This document shows positions 22,030 through 32,200 of a stretch of DNA of 64,000 nt, piece after piece. The translations under genes and the position numbers were made by a program. Under the pieces are notes generated by a model. That model did no database searches. It saw only the letters and a program-made list of their open reading frames with translations, and was not told the DNA's origin. Source of the DNA: Brucella thiophenivorans (lineage in GTDB: Bacteria > Pseudomonadota > Alphaproteobacteria > Rhizobiales > Rhizobiaceae). Position 1 is the stretch's first letter, and each line of letters starts with the position of its first letter. The stretch is from the NCBI RefSeq assembly GCF_002252445.1, contig NZ_NNRJ01000019.1, positions 514,041 through 578,040 of the forward strand, given 5' to 3'.

Positions 22030-23451
22030 ATGTCGAAACCGGTCGTAACCCGTTTTGCCCCTTCGCCCACCGGTTTTCTGCATATTGGCGGAGCCCGGAC
22101 CGCCCTGTTCAACTGGCTCTATGCCAAACACACCGGCGGCAAGATGCTGCTGCGCATTGAGGACACGGATCGCGAGCGCTCATCAGACGCTGCAACGGCA
22201 GCAATCCTCGATGGCCTGACTTGGCTTGGTCTTGACTGGAATGGCGAAGTGATTTCGCAGTTTGAACGCGCTCCGCGTCACCGTGAAGTGGCTGAAGAAC
22301 TGGTTACCAAGGGCAAAGCCTACTATTGCTATGCAACGCCGCAAGAACTTGAAGACATGCGCGAAAAGGCTCGCGCCGAAGGCCGTCCGCCGCGTTATGA
22401 TGGCCGCTGGCGTGATCGCGATCCGTCCGAAGCTCCCGAAGGTGTTAAGCCGGTTATCCGAATCAAGGCGCCGCGCGAAGGCGAAACCCTTGTGCGCGAT
22501 GCTGTACAAGGCGATGTGCGTTTTCCGAATAAGGACCTCGATGATTTCATCATTCTGCGTTCCGATGGCAATCCAACCTATATGCATGCTGTTGTCGTTG
22601 ACGATCACGATATGGGCGTCACCCACATCATCCGTGGCGATGACCATCTGACAAATGCTGCACGTCAGACCGTCATTTACGACGCAATGGGCTGGAATGT
22701 TCCGCAGATGTCGCATATTCCGCTCATTCACGGCGCGGATGGTGCAAAGCTTTCCAAGCGCCATGGCGCTCTTGGCGTCGATGCCTATCGCGCCATGGGC
22801 TATCTGCCAGAAGCACTACGCAATTATCTCGTGCGCCTTGGATGGAGCCATGGCGATGATGAAATCATGTCCACCGAACAAATGATTGAATGGTTTGACG
22901 TCACAGATATAAACAAAGGCGCTGCACGTTTTGACTTCCAGAAACTGGAAGCCATCAACGGCGTCTATATGCGTAACAGCGATGATAAAGCGCTTTTCGA
23001 TGCATTGATTGCTGTATTACCGGAAATCGAAGGTGGCAAGGAACTCGAAGCATCCCTTGATGAAAAGGGCCGTGCGCAGCTTCTTACTGCTATGCCGGGC
23101 CTCAAAGACCGCGCCAAAACGCTTGTTGAACTGGCCGATGGTGCGAAATTCATCTTCGCGAAGCGTCCACTGAAATTCGACGAAAAAGCTGCCTCTTTGC
23201 TTAATGATGAAGGACGCGCTGTTCTCAAAGCTGTGATTCCACATCTCGAAGCAACTTCGGAGTGGAGCGTTGAATCACTTGATGCAGCGGTTCGCGCCCA
23301 TGCAGAGGAAGTCGGCCTGAAACTTGGTAAGGTTGCGCAACCGCTACGCGCAGCACTGACCGGTCGCGCCACCTCGCCAGGTGTATTCGACGTTCTCTTC
23401 GTTCTTGGCCGCGAAGAGTCGATTGCACGTGTAAAAGATCAAATCGTTTAA
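22030..23451 (+). CDS. gltX: Glutamyl-tRNA synthetase
   Basis: This 473-residue class I synthetase charges tRNA with glutamate. The HIGH motif appears as [10 protein letters not shown] near residue 18, and KMSKS as KLSKRHG near residue 245. The C-terminal helical anticodon-binding part is complete. Many alphaproteobacteria have two GltX paralogues and lack GlnRS, so this could be discriminating or not; the sequence alone does not settle that. A GGAGCTG site precedes the ATG. Confidence 0.96.
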   Translation: MSKPVVTRFAPSPTGFLHIGGARTALFNWLYAKHTGGKMLLRIEDTDRERSSDAATAAILDGLTWLGLDWNGEVISQFERAPRHREVAEELVTKGKAYYCYATPQELEDMREKARAEGRPPRYDGRWRDRDPSEAPEGVKPVIRIKAPREGETLVRDAVQGDVRFPNKDLDDFIILRSDGNPTYMHAVVVDDHDMGVTHIIRGDDHLTNAARQTVIYDAMGWNVPQMSHIPLIHGADGAKLSKRHGALGVDAYRAMGYLPEALRNYLVRLGWSHGDDEIMSTEQMIEWFDVTDINKGAARFDFQKLEAINGVYMRNSDDKALFDALIAVLPEIEGGKELEASLDEKGRAQLLTAMPGLKDRAKTLVELADGAKFIFAKRPLKFDEKAASLLNDEGRAVLKAVIPHLEATSEWSVESLDAAVRAHAEEVGLKLGKVAQPLRAALTGRATSPGVFDVLFVLGREESIARVKDQIV

Positions 23452-23680
23452 AATGTTAGCATTCACGCTGACGTGACAAAACGGGTCTAATTAGTACAAA
23501 TTACGCATTGCATCACAAAATCATTGGGATAGTTTGGCGAGCGAAATCGTCGACTAATGCGTTGAAAAGCCGGTCTTCCGCAAAAGCGGAAGACATATAA
23601 ATGTTGCGAGAGACAAGTTATAACGACGATTAAAATTCAGCCGCCGCACGGGCGGCAAAGTGGACACGAAAGGAAACACG
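23452..23680 (+). promoter_or_regulatory. gltA promoter and leader with two hairpins
   Basis: This 229-bp gap carries no gene. A perfect 9-bp stem (23573-23581 with 23586-23594, GTCTTCCGC/GCGGAAGAC) with an AAAA loop lies 87 bp before gltA, and a shorter GC stem (GCCGCC and GGGCGGC, around 23642-23655) lies closer to the ribosome-binding site. Neither is followed by a T-run, so they look more like leader structures than terminators. The promoter itself could not be fixed by eye. Confidence 0.45.
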
Positions 23681-24973
23681 ATGTCAGATAAGACAGCTAG
23701 CTTTACCCTCGACGGCAAAACATTCGACCTGCCTGTACGACAAGGCACTGTCGGGCCGGAGGTCGTCGACATCGGTCCACTTTACAAGAATGCAAATGCT
23801 TTCACCTACGATCCGGGCTTCACATCGACTGCTTCGTGCGAATCCAAGATCACCTATATTGATGGTGACGAAGGTGTTCTTCTTTATCGCGGTTATCCGA
23901 TTGATCAGCTCGCTGAGCATGGCGACTTTCTCGAAACCTGCTATCTTTTGCTTTACGGCGAACTTCCTACAGCAACCCAGAAGTCAGATTTTGATTATCG
24001 CGTGACCCGTCACACGATGGTCCACGAGCAGATGACACGCTTCTTCACCGGCTTCCGTCGTGACGCACATCCGATGGCAGTGATCGTTGGCTGCGTTGGC
24101 GCAATGTCGGCCTTCTATCACGACTCGACCGACATCACCGACCCGCATCAGCGTATGGTTGCATCCATCCGCCTGCTGGCAAAGGTGCCCACTCTTGCTG
24201 CAATGGCCTATAAATACCATATCGGCCAGCCGTTCATGTATCCGAAAAACGACCTCGATTTCGCAGCAAACTTCCTGCATATGTGCTTTGCTGTTCCTTG
24301 CGAAGATTACAAGGTCAATCCGGTTCTAGCCCGCGCTATGGACCGCATCTTCATCCTGCATGCTGATCACGAGCAGAACGCCTCGACCTCGACTGTTCGC
24401 CTTGCAGGCTCGTCGGGTGCAAATCCGTTTGCTTGTATCGCTGCGGGCGTTGCCTGCCTCTGGGGCCCGGCACATGGCGGTGCAAATGAAGCAGCGCTCA
24501 ATATGCTCGCTGAAATCGGCACTGTTGACCGCATTCCAGAGTTCATCGCTCGCGCTAAGGACAAGAACGATCCATTTCGCCTGATGGGCTTTGGTCATCG
24601 CGTTTACAAGAACTACGATCCGCGTGCAAAGATCATGCAGAAGACCTGCCACGAGGTTCTCGGCGAACTCGGCATCAAGGACGATCCGCTGCTCGACGTA
24701 GCCCTGGAACTCGAAAAGATCGCTCTGACCGACGAATATTTCATCGAAAAGAAGCTCTATCCAAATATCGACTTCTATTCGGGAATTACGTTGAAGGCTC
24801 TCGGCTTCCCAACCGAAATGTTTACGGTTCTGTTCGCACTCGCCCGCACCGTCGGCTGGGTCGCTCAGTGGAAGGAAATGATCGAAGATCCACAGCAGAA
24901 GATCGGTCGTCCGCGCCAGCTTTACACAGGCGCTCCAGAACGCGATTACGTACCGGTCGCAAAGCGCAAGTAA
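23681..24973 (+). CDS. gltA: Citrate synthase (type II)
   Basis: This 429-residue enzyme condenses oxaloacetate with acetyl-CoA at the entry of the TCA cycle. Typical segments are [44 protein letters not shown], the catalytic histidine region [11 protein letters not shown] and [14 protein letters not shown]. Length and N-terminal beta-rich extension fit the hexameric type II enzyme. The ATG at 23681 follows AAGGAAAC. It is monocistronic, with a long leader and a strong terminator. Confidence 0.98.
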   Translation: MSDKTASFTLDGKTFDLPVRQGTVGPEVVDIGPLYKNANAFTYDPGFTSTASCESKITYIDGDEGVLLYRGYPIDQLAEHGDFLETCYLLLYGELPTATQKSDFDYRVTRHTMVHEQMTRFFTGFRRDAHPMAVIVGCVGAMSAFYHDSTDITDPHQRMVASIRLLAKVPTLAAMAYKYHIGQPFMYPKNDLDFAANFLHMCFAVPCEDYKVNPVLARAMDRIFILHADHEQNASTSTVRLAGSSGANPFACIAAGVACLWGPAHGGANEAALNMLAEIGTVDRIPEFIARAKDKNDPFRLMGFGHRVYKNYDPRAKIMQKTCHEVLGELGIKDDPLLDVALELEKIALTDEYFIEKKLYPNIDFYSGITLKALGFPTEMFTVLFALARTVGWVAQWKEMIEDPQQKIGRPRQLYTGAPERDYVPVAKRK

Positions 24974-24980
24974 GCAAAAC

Positions 24981-25009
24981 AAAAACCCCGGCAAATTGCC
25001 GGGGTTTTT
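24981..25009. terminator. Bidirectional terminator between gltA and lpxB
   Basis: A perfect inverted repeat AAAAACCCCGGCAA/TTGCCGGGGTTTTT (24981-24994 with 24996-25009) provides a GC stem with A and T tracts on both sides. It serves both convergent transcripts. Confidence 0.92.
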
Positions 25010-25031
25010 GTTTGTATAAATTCTCAGATTT

Positions 25032-26219
25032 TCAGCGCTTTCTGCCGTTCTCTGCAAGATCAAGCAGTACCTGCGCGCCGATCTCACCCGATGGGCGTTC
25101 TGTCGCCATAATGGATGTGACCTTATCAAACCCATCAATCTGGGCCTGGCGTGAAGCACTTTTCAGCATCAATTGCTCAACATAACGCGCAAGATTTCCA
25201 GGCCTGACAGATTCATTGAAAAATTCCGGTACGACAGGCTGGTCTGCAATGATGTTAGGCAGAGCAGCACTCCAGACTGTAATCTTGGAAATCAGAAACT
25301 GACGTGCGAACCAGTCGGCCTTATAGGAAAGCACCGTCGGAATATGCGACAGAGCCAGTTCCAGAGAAACCGTACCCGATGCAGCCAATGCGGCGTCAGC
25401 GCGTGCAAAAGCCTGCCATTTCGCTTCATCACCCGTCACGATCAAAGGTTTGACCGCCCAGTCTTTGGACATCTCGCGCACGATTTCCTCAATGCGCGGG
25501 AGGGTCGGCAGAATGACTTCAAGCTTTTCCACGCGTGTTGAAAGTTCGGCAACCGCCTTGCCAAATGGCTCCATCAGCATCTGGAGTTCACCACGACGGG
25601 AACCGGGAAGCAGCAGAAGGCAACGTGAATCGTCCGCCCAACGCGTCTTCTCCGCTTCTCTTTGCGCCGCCTGCACCGCAACAATTGGCGCATAGCTGCT
25701 CAAACGATGGCCGACATAGGTCGATTGCGGACCGTTGAGGCGCTTCATCACTTCGACCTCGAACGGCAGAACCGTCAAAACATGATCGACATAGGCGCGC
25801 ATGGCCTTTGCCCGCTGCGGACGCCACGCCCAAACGCTTGGTGCAATATATTTTACAATTGGAATAGATGGATCGGCGGCACGTATTTTCTTTGCAACGC
25901 GATGGGTAAATTCCGGGCTATCGATCAACAAAATGCAATCGGGCTTTTCTGCCACAATGCGCTTCGCTGTTTGGCGGATACGCACGATAAGACCGGGCAG
26001 ATTTTTGAGAATCGCTCCGAGGCCCATCAAAGCAATCTCATGCGGGTCGAAGAAGCTTTTAAGCCCGCGCGCCGTCAGATGTTCGCCACCAACGCCAATG
26101 ATGTCGACCAGCCTGTCGGTCTGGCCTCGCAACGCATCAATCAGATCGGCACCAAGAAGATCGCCGGATTCTTCTCCAGCCACGATCGCTATTTTCAATG
26201 GCCGGCTGGTTTTACTCAC
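25032..26219 (-). CDS. lpxB: Lipid-A-disaccharide synthase
   Basis: This 395-residue glycosyltransferase (GT19) joins UDP-2,3-diacylglucosamine and lipid X to form the lipid A disaccharide. Diagnostic segments are IVAGEESGDLLGADLI, SPEFTHRVAKK, YIAPSVWAWRPQRA, LPGSRRGEL and ALAASGTVSLELAL. It starts with GTG, overlapping the lpxI stop codon by 4 bases (GTGA), so it is translationally coupled. It is the last gene of the rpsB-to-lpxB block. Confidence 0.96.
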   Translation of the reverse strand: MSKTSRPLKIAIVAGEESGDLLGADLIDALRGQTDRLVDIIGVGGEHLTARGLKSFFDPHEIALMGLGAILKNLPGLIVRIRQTAKRIVAEKPDCILLIDSPEFTHRVAKKIRAADPSIPIVKYIAPSVWAWRPQRAKAMRAYVDHVLTVLPFEVEVMKRLNGPQSTYVGHRLSSYAPIVAVQAAQREAEKTRWADDSRCLLLLPGSRRGELQMLMEPFGKAVAELSTRVEKLEVILPTLPRIEEIVREMSKDWAVKPLIVTGDEAKWQAFARADAALAASGTVSLELALSHIPTVLSYKADWFARQFLISKITVWSAALPNIIADQPVVPEFFNESVRPGNLARYVEQLMLKSASRQAQIDGFDKVTSIMATERPSGEIGAQVLLDLAENGRKR

Positions 26220-27109
26220 CCTTTTATGTCCTTTGTGCTTCGACTAATCGTCTCAATGAAAAGGCCTTTTTCATTGGCCGCAGCAATCGTTTCGCCGAGG
26301 CCGAGAATAAACGTACGCCCCGCTTCAATCACAATCCCAGACAATCCAGCCCGCGCTGCATTTTCCACCGTGGATACGCCAATAGCCGGCAGATCGGCTC
26401 GCTCATCCTGACGTGGCTTAGCCATTTTGACAAGGACACCTCCGCGTTTGGAAATTCTACCAGCCTCACGAAGTGCATAGACGCGCTCGATCATCTGATC
26501 GGTGCCTTCAGCGCCTTCAAGCGCGACAACACGACCGCCAGCAGCAATTGCGCCCTGCCCAACATCAAGTTCACCAAGATAGAGAGCAGCTTCCATCGCT
26601 AGCGCAATATTACGCCGCTCTTTTGAATCGGGTGTTAGACGTGTGATGCAACGTGCCGGTTCAGGGGACAGCAGGTCCGGTACAACTTCATGTGCCCCAA
26701 CCATCTTAAAGCCATAGCGTTCAAGCAGACGCATAAACGCACGCAGCAAAGCATCGTCGCCCTGCCCAAGAGCAACCAAAACATATCGCATGGCTCGCAG
26801 CGTCGGCAGATTGATCTTCAGATCACTTAAATGCGGACGATTGCGAAGGCCACCCGCCAACACCACCTGACGAACACCAGCAGAGCGCATGGCGCGAATA
26901 AGCATGCCAAAATCGATAACTGCGATTTCCTGATGCTCATATTCGTAGAGCGAAGCATCAGCTTCGCCACGCAAGGGAAGCACAAAAGGCGGATTTCCAT
27001 CCGCCTTCAAAGCTTCAGCCACTTTAATCGGCAACAGTCCGTTGCCAGCAATAATGGCCGTGCGGGGGCGCTTTATCGCGCTCGTCCCACTATCAATCGT
27101 CACCGTCAT
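26216..27109 (-). CDS. lpxI: UDP-2,3-diacylglucosamine diphosphatase LpxI
   Basis: This 297-residue protein (DUF1009) hydrolyses UDP-2,3-diacylglucosamine to lipid X, replacing LpxH in alphaproteobacteria. Typical segments are AIIAGNGLLPIKVAEAL, RSAGVRQVVLAGGLRNRP, GAHEVVPDLL, VVALEGAEGTDQMIERV and VVKMAKPRQDERADLPAIGVSTVENA-like residues. It overlaps lpxA by 17 bp and lpxB by 4 bp. No lpxH is visible in the window, in line with the LpxI route. Confidence 0.95.
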   Translation of the reverse strand: MTVTIDSGTSAIKRPRTAIIAGNGLLPIKVAEALKADGNPPFVLPLRGEADASLYEYEHQEIAVIDFGMLIRAMRSAGVRQVVLAGGLRNRPHLSDLKINLPTLRAMRYVLVALGQGDDALLRAFMRLLERYGFKMVGAHEVVPDLLSPEPARCITRLTPDSKERRNIALAMEAALYLGELDVGQGAIAAGGRVVALEGAEGTDQMIERVYALREAGRISKRGGVLVKMAKPRQDERADLPAIGVSTVENAARAGLSGIVIEAGRTFILGLGETIAAANEKGLFIETISRSTKDIKG

Positions 27110-27926
27110 CCATCGCTCCGCCTACGGATGAGCCAAGCGGCGGTGTGCAATAGGCACGCTTATTTTCTACCAGAATGAAGGAAATAAGATCAGTCACACC
27201 GTCTGATTCAGGAAATGTTTTTAGAACATCCTGCGCACGTTCGCGAACCGGCTTGGAGCGATCAAACAGCATATGCACGGCATGGCGCAGATTATGAATA
27301 TCCTTGCGTTGCATACCCGAGCGTTTCATGCCGATAATGTTGAGGCCACCAAGATAGGCGTGGTTCCCAATTGCACTCCCATAAGGAATGAGATCATGCG
27401 CAAGTGCTGCCATGCCACCAACGAAGGCATGATGACCGACGCGCGTGAACTGGTGAACCGCCGAACCGCCACCGAGAATTGCATGGTGGCCGATCTCAAC
27501 GTGACCACCGATCATCACGTTATTAGCGAAAGTAACATGATCACCAACGTCGCAGTCATGCGCAACGTGAGCATAAGCCAGGAACTGGCAATTATCGCCC
27601 ACACTTGTGTAACCGCGGCTGCTATCAGAACCGCGATGCATCGTAACGCCTTCGCGGATCAGGCAGTTTGTGCCAACGATCAGCTTGGTTGGACCGCCCT
27701 TATGTTTTCCGTTTTGCGGATCACAACCAAGAACGGCATGCGGATAGACTTTTGCGCCAGCGCCAAGCGTTACGGCGTCGCTGATCACAACGTGGCTCAT
27801 CAGCTCCGAGCCATCGCCAATGACTGCACCAGACTGAACGTGACAAAAAGGGCCCACAGAGACGCCTTGTCCGAGTTCCACACCCTGCTCTACAAGAGCT
27901 GTAGGATGGATGAAAGTTTCCTTCAT
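27093..27926 (-). CDS. lpxA: UDP-N-acetylglucosamine acyltransferase
   Basis: This 277-residue left-handed beta-helix enzyme adds the first 3-hydroxyacyl chain to UDP-GlcNAc in lipid A synthesis. The opening IHPTALVEQGVELGQGVSVGPFCHV shows hexapeptide repeats, followed by YAHVAHDCDVGDHVTFANNVMIGGHVEIG-type repeats and a C-terminal helical part. It lies 8 bp after fabZ and overlaps lpxI by 17 bp. Confidence 0.97.
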   Translation of the reverse strand: MKETFIHPTALVEQGVELGQGVSVGPFCHVQSGAVIGDGSELMSHVVISDAVTLGAGAKVYPHAVLGCDPQNGKHKGGPTKLIVGTNCLIREGVTMHRGSDSSRGYTSVGDNCQFLAYAHVAHDCDVGDHVTFANNVMIGGHVEIGHHAILGGGSAVHQFTRVGHHAFVGGMAALAHDLIPYGSAIGNHAYLGGLNIIGMKRSGMQRKDIHNLRHAVHMLFDRSKPVRERAQDVLKTFPESDGVTDLISFILVENKRAYCTPPLGSSVGGAMDDGDD

Positions 27927-27934
27927 TGAGGTAC

Positions 27935-28405
27935 TTACGCCTTTTCTTCGGCTACGCCAACCATTGCGGCGACTTCAGCTTCGGCAACCTTTACGCCATC
28001 AACTTGAGCTACGCACTCAAATTTAGAGATATTTCCGCGCTGTTTGATCTTTTTCACGTGAAGGTGAAGCTGATCGCCAGGAACTACAGGACGGCGGAAC
28101 TTCGCTTTGTCAATCGTCATGAAATAAACAAGGCTAGGCTTATCAGAACCGTTCTTCAGAACCGTAATAGCACCAGCTGTCTGCGCCATAGCTTCAATAA
28201 TCAGAACACCCGGCATAATTGGCTTATCTGGAAAATGACCAGTAAAATGCGGTTCATTCATCGTGACATTCTTGATGCCGGTCGCAGACTGATCACCATC
28301 AATATCAATGATACGGTCGATCAGCAAAAACGGATAACGATGCGGAAGCGCACGCAAAATAGTCTGAATGTCTGCGGTTTCAAGCTTCAGATTAGCATCA
28401 CTCAT
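27935..28405 (-). CDS. fabZ: 3-hydroxyacyl-ACP dehydratase FabZ
   Basis: This 156-residue hot-dog fold enzyme dehydrates 3-hydroxyacyl-ACP in fatty acid elongation and so competes with LpxA and LpxD for the same substrate. The catalytic H57 (FTGHFPDKP) and E71 ([13 protein letters not shown]) are in place. The ATG at 28405 follows AGGAG; 39 further in-frame codons upstream lie in lpxD and are rejected. It overlaps the lpxD end by 8 bp. Confidence 0.97.
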   Translation of the reverse strand: MSDANLKLETADIQTILRALPHRYPFLLIDRIIDIDGDQSATGIKNVTMNEPHFTGHFPDKPIMPGVLIIEAMAQTAGAITVLKNGSDKPSLVYFMTIDKAKFRRPVVPGDQLHLHVKKIKQRGNISKFECVAQVDGVKVAEAEVAAMVGVAEEKA

Positions 28406-29453
28406 CTGAGGATTGCTCCTTTCTTGGTTTCCCGATGCTTCGGATATTCGCAATATCTCTGAACCATTGCTTGATTGGTCGAGCCGGGACGCCCCCCCAG
28501 CGCTCGCCATCGGGTATGTCATTCATAACGCCGCTACCTGCAGCAATCTGTACACGCGAACCGATAACCACATGATCGGCAAGGCCTACGCTGCCGCCGA
28601 TCATGGTTTGATCACCGATAACGACACTCCCCGAAATACCGCAGAGTGCAGCCACAACACAAAAACGGCCAAAACGCACACCATGCGCAATCTGCACCAG
28701 ATTATCGATCTTTGTACCTTCGCCGATGACAGTGTCGCTCAACGCGCCGCGATCAATCGTCGTATTTGCACCGATCTCGACATCATCCTGCAGAATAACA
28801 CGGCCGAGCTGTGGCACCTTTTCAAGGCCTCTAGGACCGGGCACATAGCCAAACCCGTCTTGTCCGATACGAACACCCGGATGCAAAGAGACGCGATTGC
28901 CGATCATGGCAAACTGAACAGCCACGCCCGGCGCGATGTAACAATCGCGACCGATCTGGCAGCCCTCGCCGATAACAGCAGTCGCTGCAATCAAAGTACC
29001 TGAACCGATGCTGGCATTCTTGCCAATCGCAGCACCCGGTTCAATGGTAACGCCGTCTTCAATCTTTGCAGTTGGGTGTATAAAAGCAGCCGCTGAAATG
29101 CCCGTTTCACCGAGCCAGCTTTCAGGCCGTACAGAAACAGGGAACAGCATGCGTCCAACGGAGGAAAAATCACGCTGGGGATTTCTGGTAACTAGGGTGG
29201 CAATACCGGAAGGTACGCTATCCGCAACATCTTCCGAACAAAGAACACCTGCGGCCTTCATGCCTGCAAGCGCCAATGCATTTTTCTTGCCATCAACAAA
29301 AACGAGCGCGTTTTCACTCGCATCATTCAAAGAGGCCAAACGCGCAACAGAACGCGGTGCAAGCTTCGTGTTGCGAAGGCTTGCACCGGTAAAATCTGCA
29401 ATATCACCAATCGTGAGTTCACGAGAAGGCTTAAAGAAAATGGGATCTGCCAT
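28398..29453 (-). CDS. lpxD: UDP-3-O-(3-hydroxyacyl)glucosamine N-acyltransferase
   Basis: This 351-residue enzyme adds the N-linked acyl chain in lipid A synthesis. An N-terminal uridine-binding domain (about 1-100) is followed by many hexapeptide repeats (from [14 protein letters not shown] at about 118 to about 300), including the active-site region [18 protein letters not shown], and a C-terminal helix. It is placed 51 bp after bamA, the usual order. Confidence 0.97.
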   Translation of the reverse strand: MADPIFFKPSRELTIGDIADFTGASLRNTKLAPRSVARLASLNDASENALVFVDGKKNALALAGMKAAGVLCSEDVADSVPSGIATLVTRNPQRDFSSVGRMLFPVSVRPESWLGETGISAAAFIHPTAKIEDGVTIEPGAAIGKNASIGSGTLIAATAVIGEGCQIGRDCYIAPGVAVQFAMIGNRVSLHPGVRIGQDGFGYVPGPRGLEKVPQLGRVILQDDVEIGANTTIDRGALSDTVIGEGTKIDNLVQIAHGVRFGRFCVVAALCGISGSVVIGDQTMIGGSVGLADHVVIGSRVQIAAGSGVMNDIPDGERWGGVPARPIKQWFRDIANIRSIGKPRKEQSSDE

Positions 29454-29504
29454 TAAAGCACTTTCTTGCCCGGGGCATGTCTGCCCCGGGAAAAGGCAAA
29501 TCTA

Positions 29505-31871
29505 TTAGAACTTGGTCGAAACGCCGAAGTTGAAATTCTGAACCTTATCGGTGTCAGCTTTTGCAACCGGGAACGCGTAGTCGAAGCGCAGCGGACCAAA
29601 TGGTGACGCCCACATCAAGCTAAGACCAACAGAAGCGCGAAGCTTCTTGTCGTCACCCAAGGCACCCGATGTATTGTTTCCATAGAGCGTTGCCGCGTCG
29701 GCAAAGAACGCACCACGAATTCCGAGGCTATCTGGAACGAGAGGCATCGGGAACTGAACTTCCGCTGTAGCATTCGCGTAAGTCGTTCCGCCTAACCAGT
29801 AACGGTTACCATTACCAGAATCCTGATATGGACCAATCCCGTTGAACTTAAAGCCGCGGATCATATCCGAATTATTCTTGAACAAATCGAAGATACGAAC
29901 GCCGTCATTGCCAAATTCGTGGATATAACCACCACCTACACCCAGCATACCGACGATGTCGGCTTCCTGTGCAAGTGTCTGATAGTAATTACCCTTGAAT
30001 GTCGTCTTGATGTACTTTGCATCACCGCCAAGACCTGCAAACTCCTGATTGAAGCGCGCATAAATACCGTCATGCGGATTCTTCATATCATCAATGGAGT
30101 TATAGGTCAGTGAGTAGCTGATCGAAGAACGCAACCATGGGCTGTATTCGCCAGCCTCGATAAGAGCAGGCGCGTAATAATTTGGATCAGGATTACCGGA
30201 CGCGTCCTGAATATACAGGTCATACTTCTCCTGAACGAGATTGTAAGCCAGACCAGCCGAGAAGTTATCCGTGATCGGAAGACCGAAACGAATCGTGCCG
30301 CCTGTCTGTTCAACATCATAGCGACCGCCACTGTCGACGCGGTACGAACGACGGAACACGTCGAAGCCAGCCGACATACGATAGCCAAGGAAATACGGCT
30401 CGGTGAACGACAGTGCGTAATTACGCATCTTGTCCTGACCGGCACCCGCACTGATACGGATGAACTGACCACGTCCGAGGAAGTTACGTTCGGTGATCGC
30501 AGCTTCAACCTGCGCGCCCGGCGATTCACCGCCGGTCGTATAACCACCACCGATCGAGAACTCACCTGTCGACTTTTCAACAACGTCAACAACCAGAATA
30601 ACCTGATCAGGCTCTGCGCCAGGAGCAGTCGATACATTGACAGTCTGGAAGAAATCGAGAGCTTCGAGACGACGCTTCGCGCGCTGAACCATAACCTGAT
30701 TGAAAGCATCGCCTTCATTCATATCGAATTCACGACGGATTACGTAATCGCGAGTCTTGTCGTTGCCACGGATTTCAATGCGCTCAACGTAAGCGCGCGG
30801 ACCTTGATCAACACTGTAAACGAGCGAAATCGTGTTGTTTTCAAAGTCACGGTCACCGCGAGGCTCGACCTTGGCAAATGCATAACCGCTACCCGCAACG
30901 TTTTCCGTGATAGCAGTAACCGAATCTTCGACTTCCTTGGCACTGTAAGGCTTGCCAGCACGGGTCTTGACGAGACGATCAAGAGCCTGCGTATCCACAC
31001 CGTCCACGGTGCTTTCAACAGTCACATTGCCGAAGTTATAACGCTGACCTTCATCAACAGTGATGGTGATCGTGTATTCGTTCGTTGAAGGATCGAGCGT
31101 AGCATTCGAAGACAGAACGCGGAAATCTGCGTAACCGCGATTATAGTAGAAACGACGCAGCGCTTCTTCATCAGCCTGCAAACGGCCTTCATCATAGACA
31201 TCGTTACGGGTCAACCACGACAGCGGGTTCGAACGCTTGGTGGAGATGACATCGCGAAGACGACGCGAACCGTAGGTATTGTTACCGACAAAATTAATAT
31301 CGGCGATTTTCGTGCGACCGCCCTCGGTGATCTCATAGACCACGTTCACGCGACCCTGACCAAGATCAACAGTGCGTGCATTCACGATCGCATCGCTACG
31401 ACCGATATGTGCATAAGCACCCTTGATGGCTTCCTTGTCAGCTTCCATCACTGCAGCATCATAAGGCGAACGGGCCTTGAGCTGGACAGCGCGAGCAAGG
31501 TCGGGATCCTTGATCTTCTTGTTGCCCTGGAACAGGACATTGTTGACGACTGAACGCTCATCAACATGAACAACGAGCGTGCTGCCTGACTGATTGATGC
31601 GAACATCAGAAAACAGGCCCATGGCATAGAGACGCTTTACGGCATCATCAATGTCGGTGCTGTTAAAAGCCTTACCTGGGCGAATGTCGATGTTGTCACG
31701 GATCGTCTGTGCATCAACGCGGGAATTTCCGCGCACTTCAATGCGATTGACAACAGCAGCCTGAGCAGCATTGACCGACACCAGAGAGAGCGCAGCCGAA
31801 CCCGAAGCTACAAGAGCAACTGACATGGCGAGCGCTGAAGCGGCACCAAAGAATTTAGAACTTGCCGTCAT
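29505..31871 (-). CDS. bamA: Outer membrane assembly factor BamA
   Basis: This 788-residue protein folds and inserts beta-barrel proteins into the outer membrane. A signal peptide (about 1-38, ending VNAAQA) leads to five POTRA domains (about 39-440, first VVNRIEVRGNSRVDAQTIRD) and the 16-strand barrel (about 450-788) ending in a C-terminal phenylalanine (NFGVSTKF), as barrel proteins do. The ATG at 31871 gives the signal peptide; 23 earlier in-frame codons do not. It lies between rseP and lpxD. Confidence 0.97.
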   Translation of the reverse strand: MTASSKFFGAASALAMSVALVASGSAALSLVSVNAAQAAVVNRIEVRGNSRVDAQTIRDNIDIRPGKAFNSTDIDDAVKRLYAMGLFSDVRINQSGSTLVVHVDERSVVNNVLFQGNKKIKDPDLARAVQLKARSPYDAAVMEADKEAIKGAYAHIGRSDAIVNARTVDLGQGRVNVVYEITEGGRTKIADINFVGNNTYGSRRLRDVISTKRSNPLSWLTRNDVYDEGRLQADEEALRRFYYNRGYADFRVLSSNATLDPSTNEYTITITVDEGQRYNFGNVTVESTVDGVDTQALDRLVKTRAGKPYSAKEVEDSVTAITENVAGSGYAFAKVEPRGDRDFENNTISLVYSVDQGPRAYVERIEIRGNDKTRDYVIRREFDMNEGDAFNQVMVQRAKRRLEALDFFQTVNVSTAPGAEPDQVILVVDVVEKSTGEFSIGGGYTTGGESPGAQVEAAITERNFLGRGQFIRISAGAGQDKMRNYALSFTEPYFLGYRMSAGFDVFRRSYRVDSGGRYDVEQTGGTIRFGLPITDNFSAGLAYNLVQEKYDLYIQDASGNPDPNYYAPALIEAGEYSPWLRSSISYSLTYNSIDDMKNPHDGIYARFNQEFAGLGGDAKYIKTTFKGNYYQTLAQEADIVGMLGVGGGYIHEFGNDGVRIFDLFKNNSDMIRGFKFNGIGPYQDSGNGNRYWLGGTTYANATAEVQFPMPLVPDSLGIRGAFFADAATLYGNNTSGALGDDKKLRASVGLSLMWASPFGPLRFDYAFPVAKADTDKVQNFNFGVSTKF

Positions 31872-32200
31872 GGGCTTTCCGAACCTTCGTTTCTTTCTGT
31901 CCCCGGGGCGATTTTCCCAGAAATGCACGTATAGATACAACCGTAATAGCCGGTTTTTCTATACAAGCAAGCGTCACGGTTAAAATCTGTTTACTTAAGC
32001 AATCAGCGTGGCATCCATGCCACGCGATTTAACAGTTATGGTAAACAGATCACTACGCTTTTCCGATCCTCGCACCCAATGTTCATTTCTGATTAACACC
32101 TCTGCACAGTTTTTTAATGTGAGTGGTGCTTCGTAAAAATGGTGGGCCCCGCCAGATTGGCAGCGCGACCCGGTTCCTCGTCAACCAATTGCCCAGTCAT
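31872..32200 (-). promoter_or_regulatory. Gap between rseP and bamA
   Basis: No gene is seen in these 329 bases. A 9-bp perfect inverted repeat (32006-32014 with 32017-32025, arms GCGTGGCAT/ATGCCACGC, 2-nt gap) lies about 135 bp upstream of bamA and could be an operator or a hairpin. The length of the gap suggests that bamA has its own promoter here, but I cannot place it. Confidence 0.4.
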
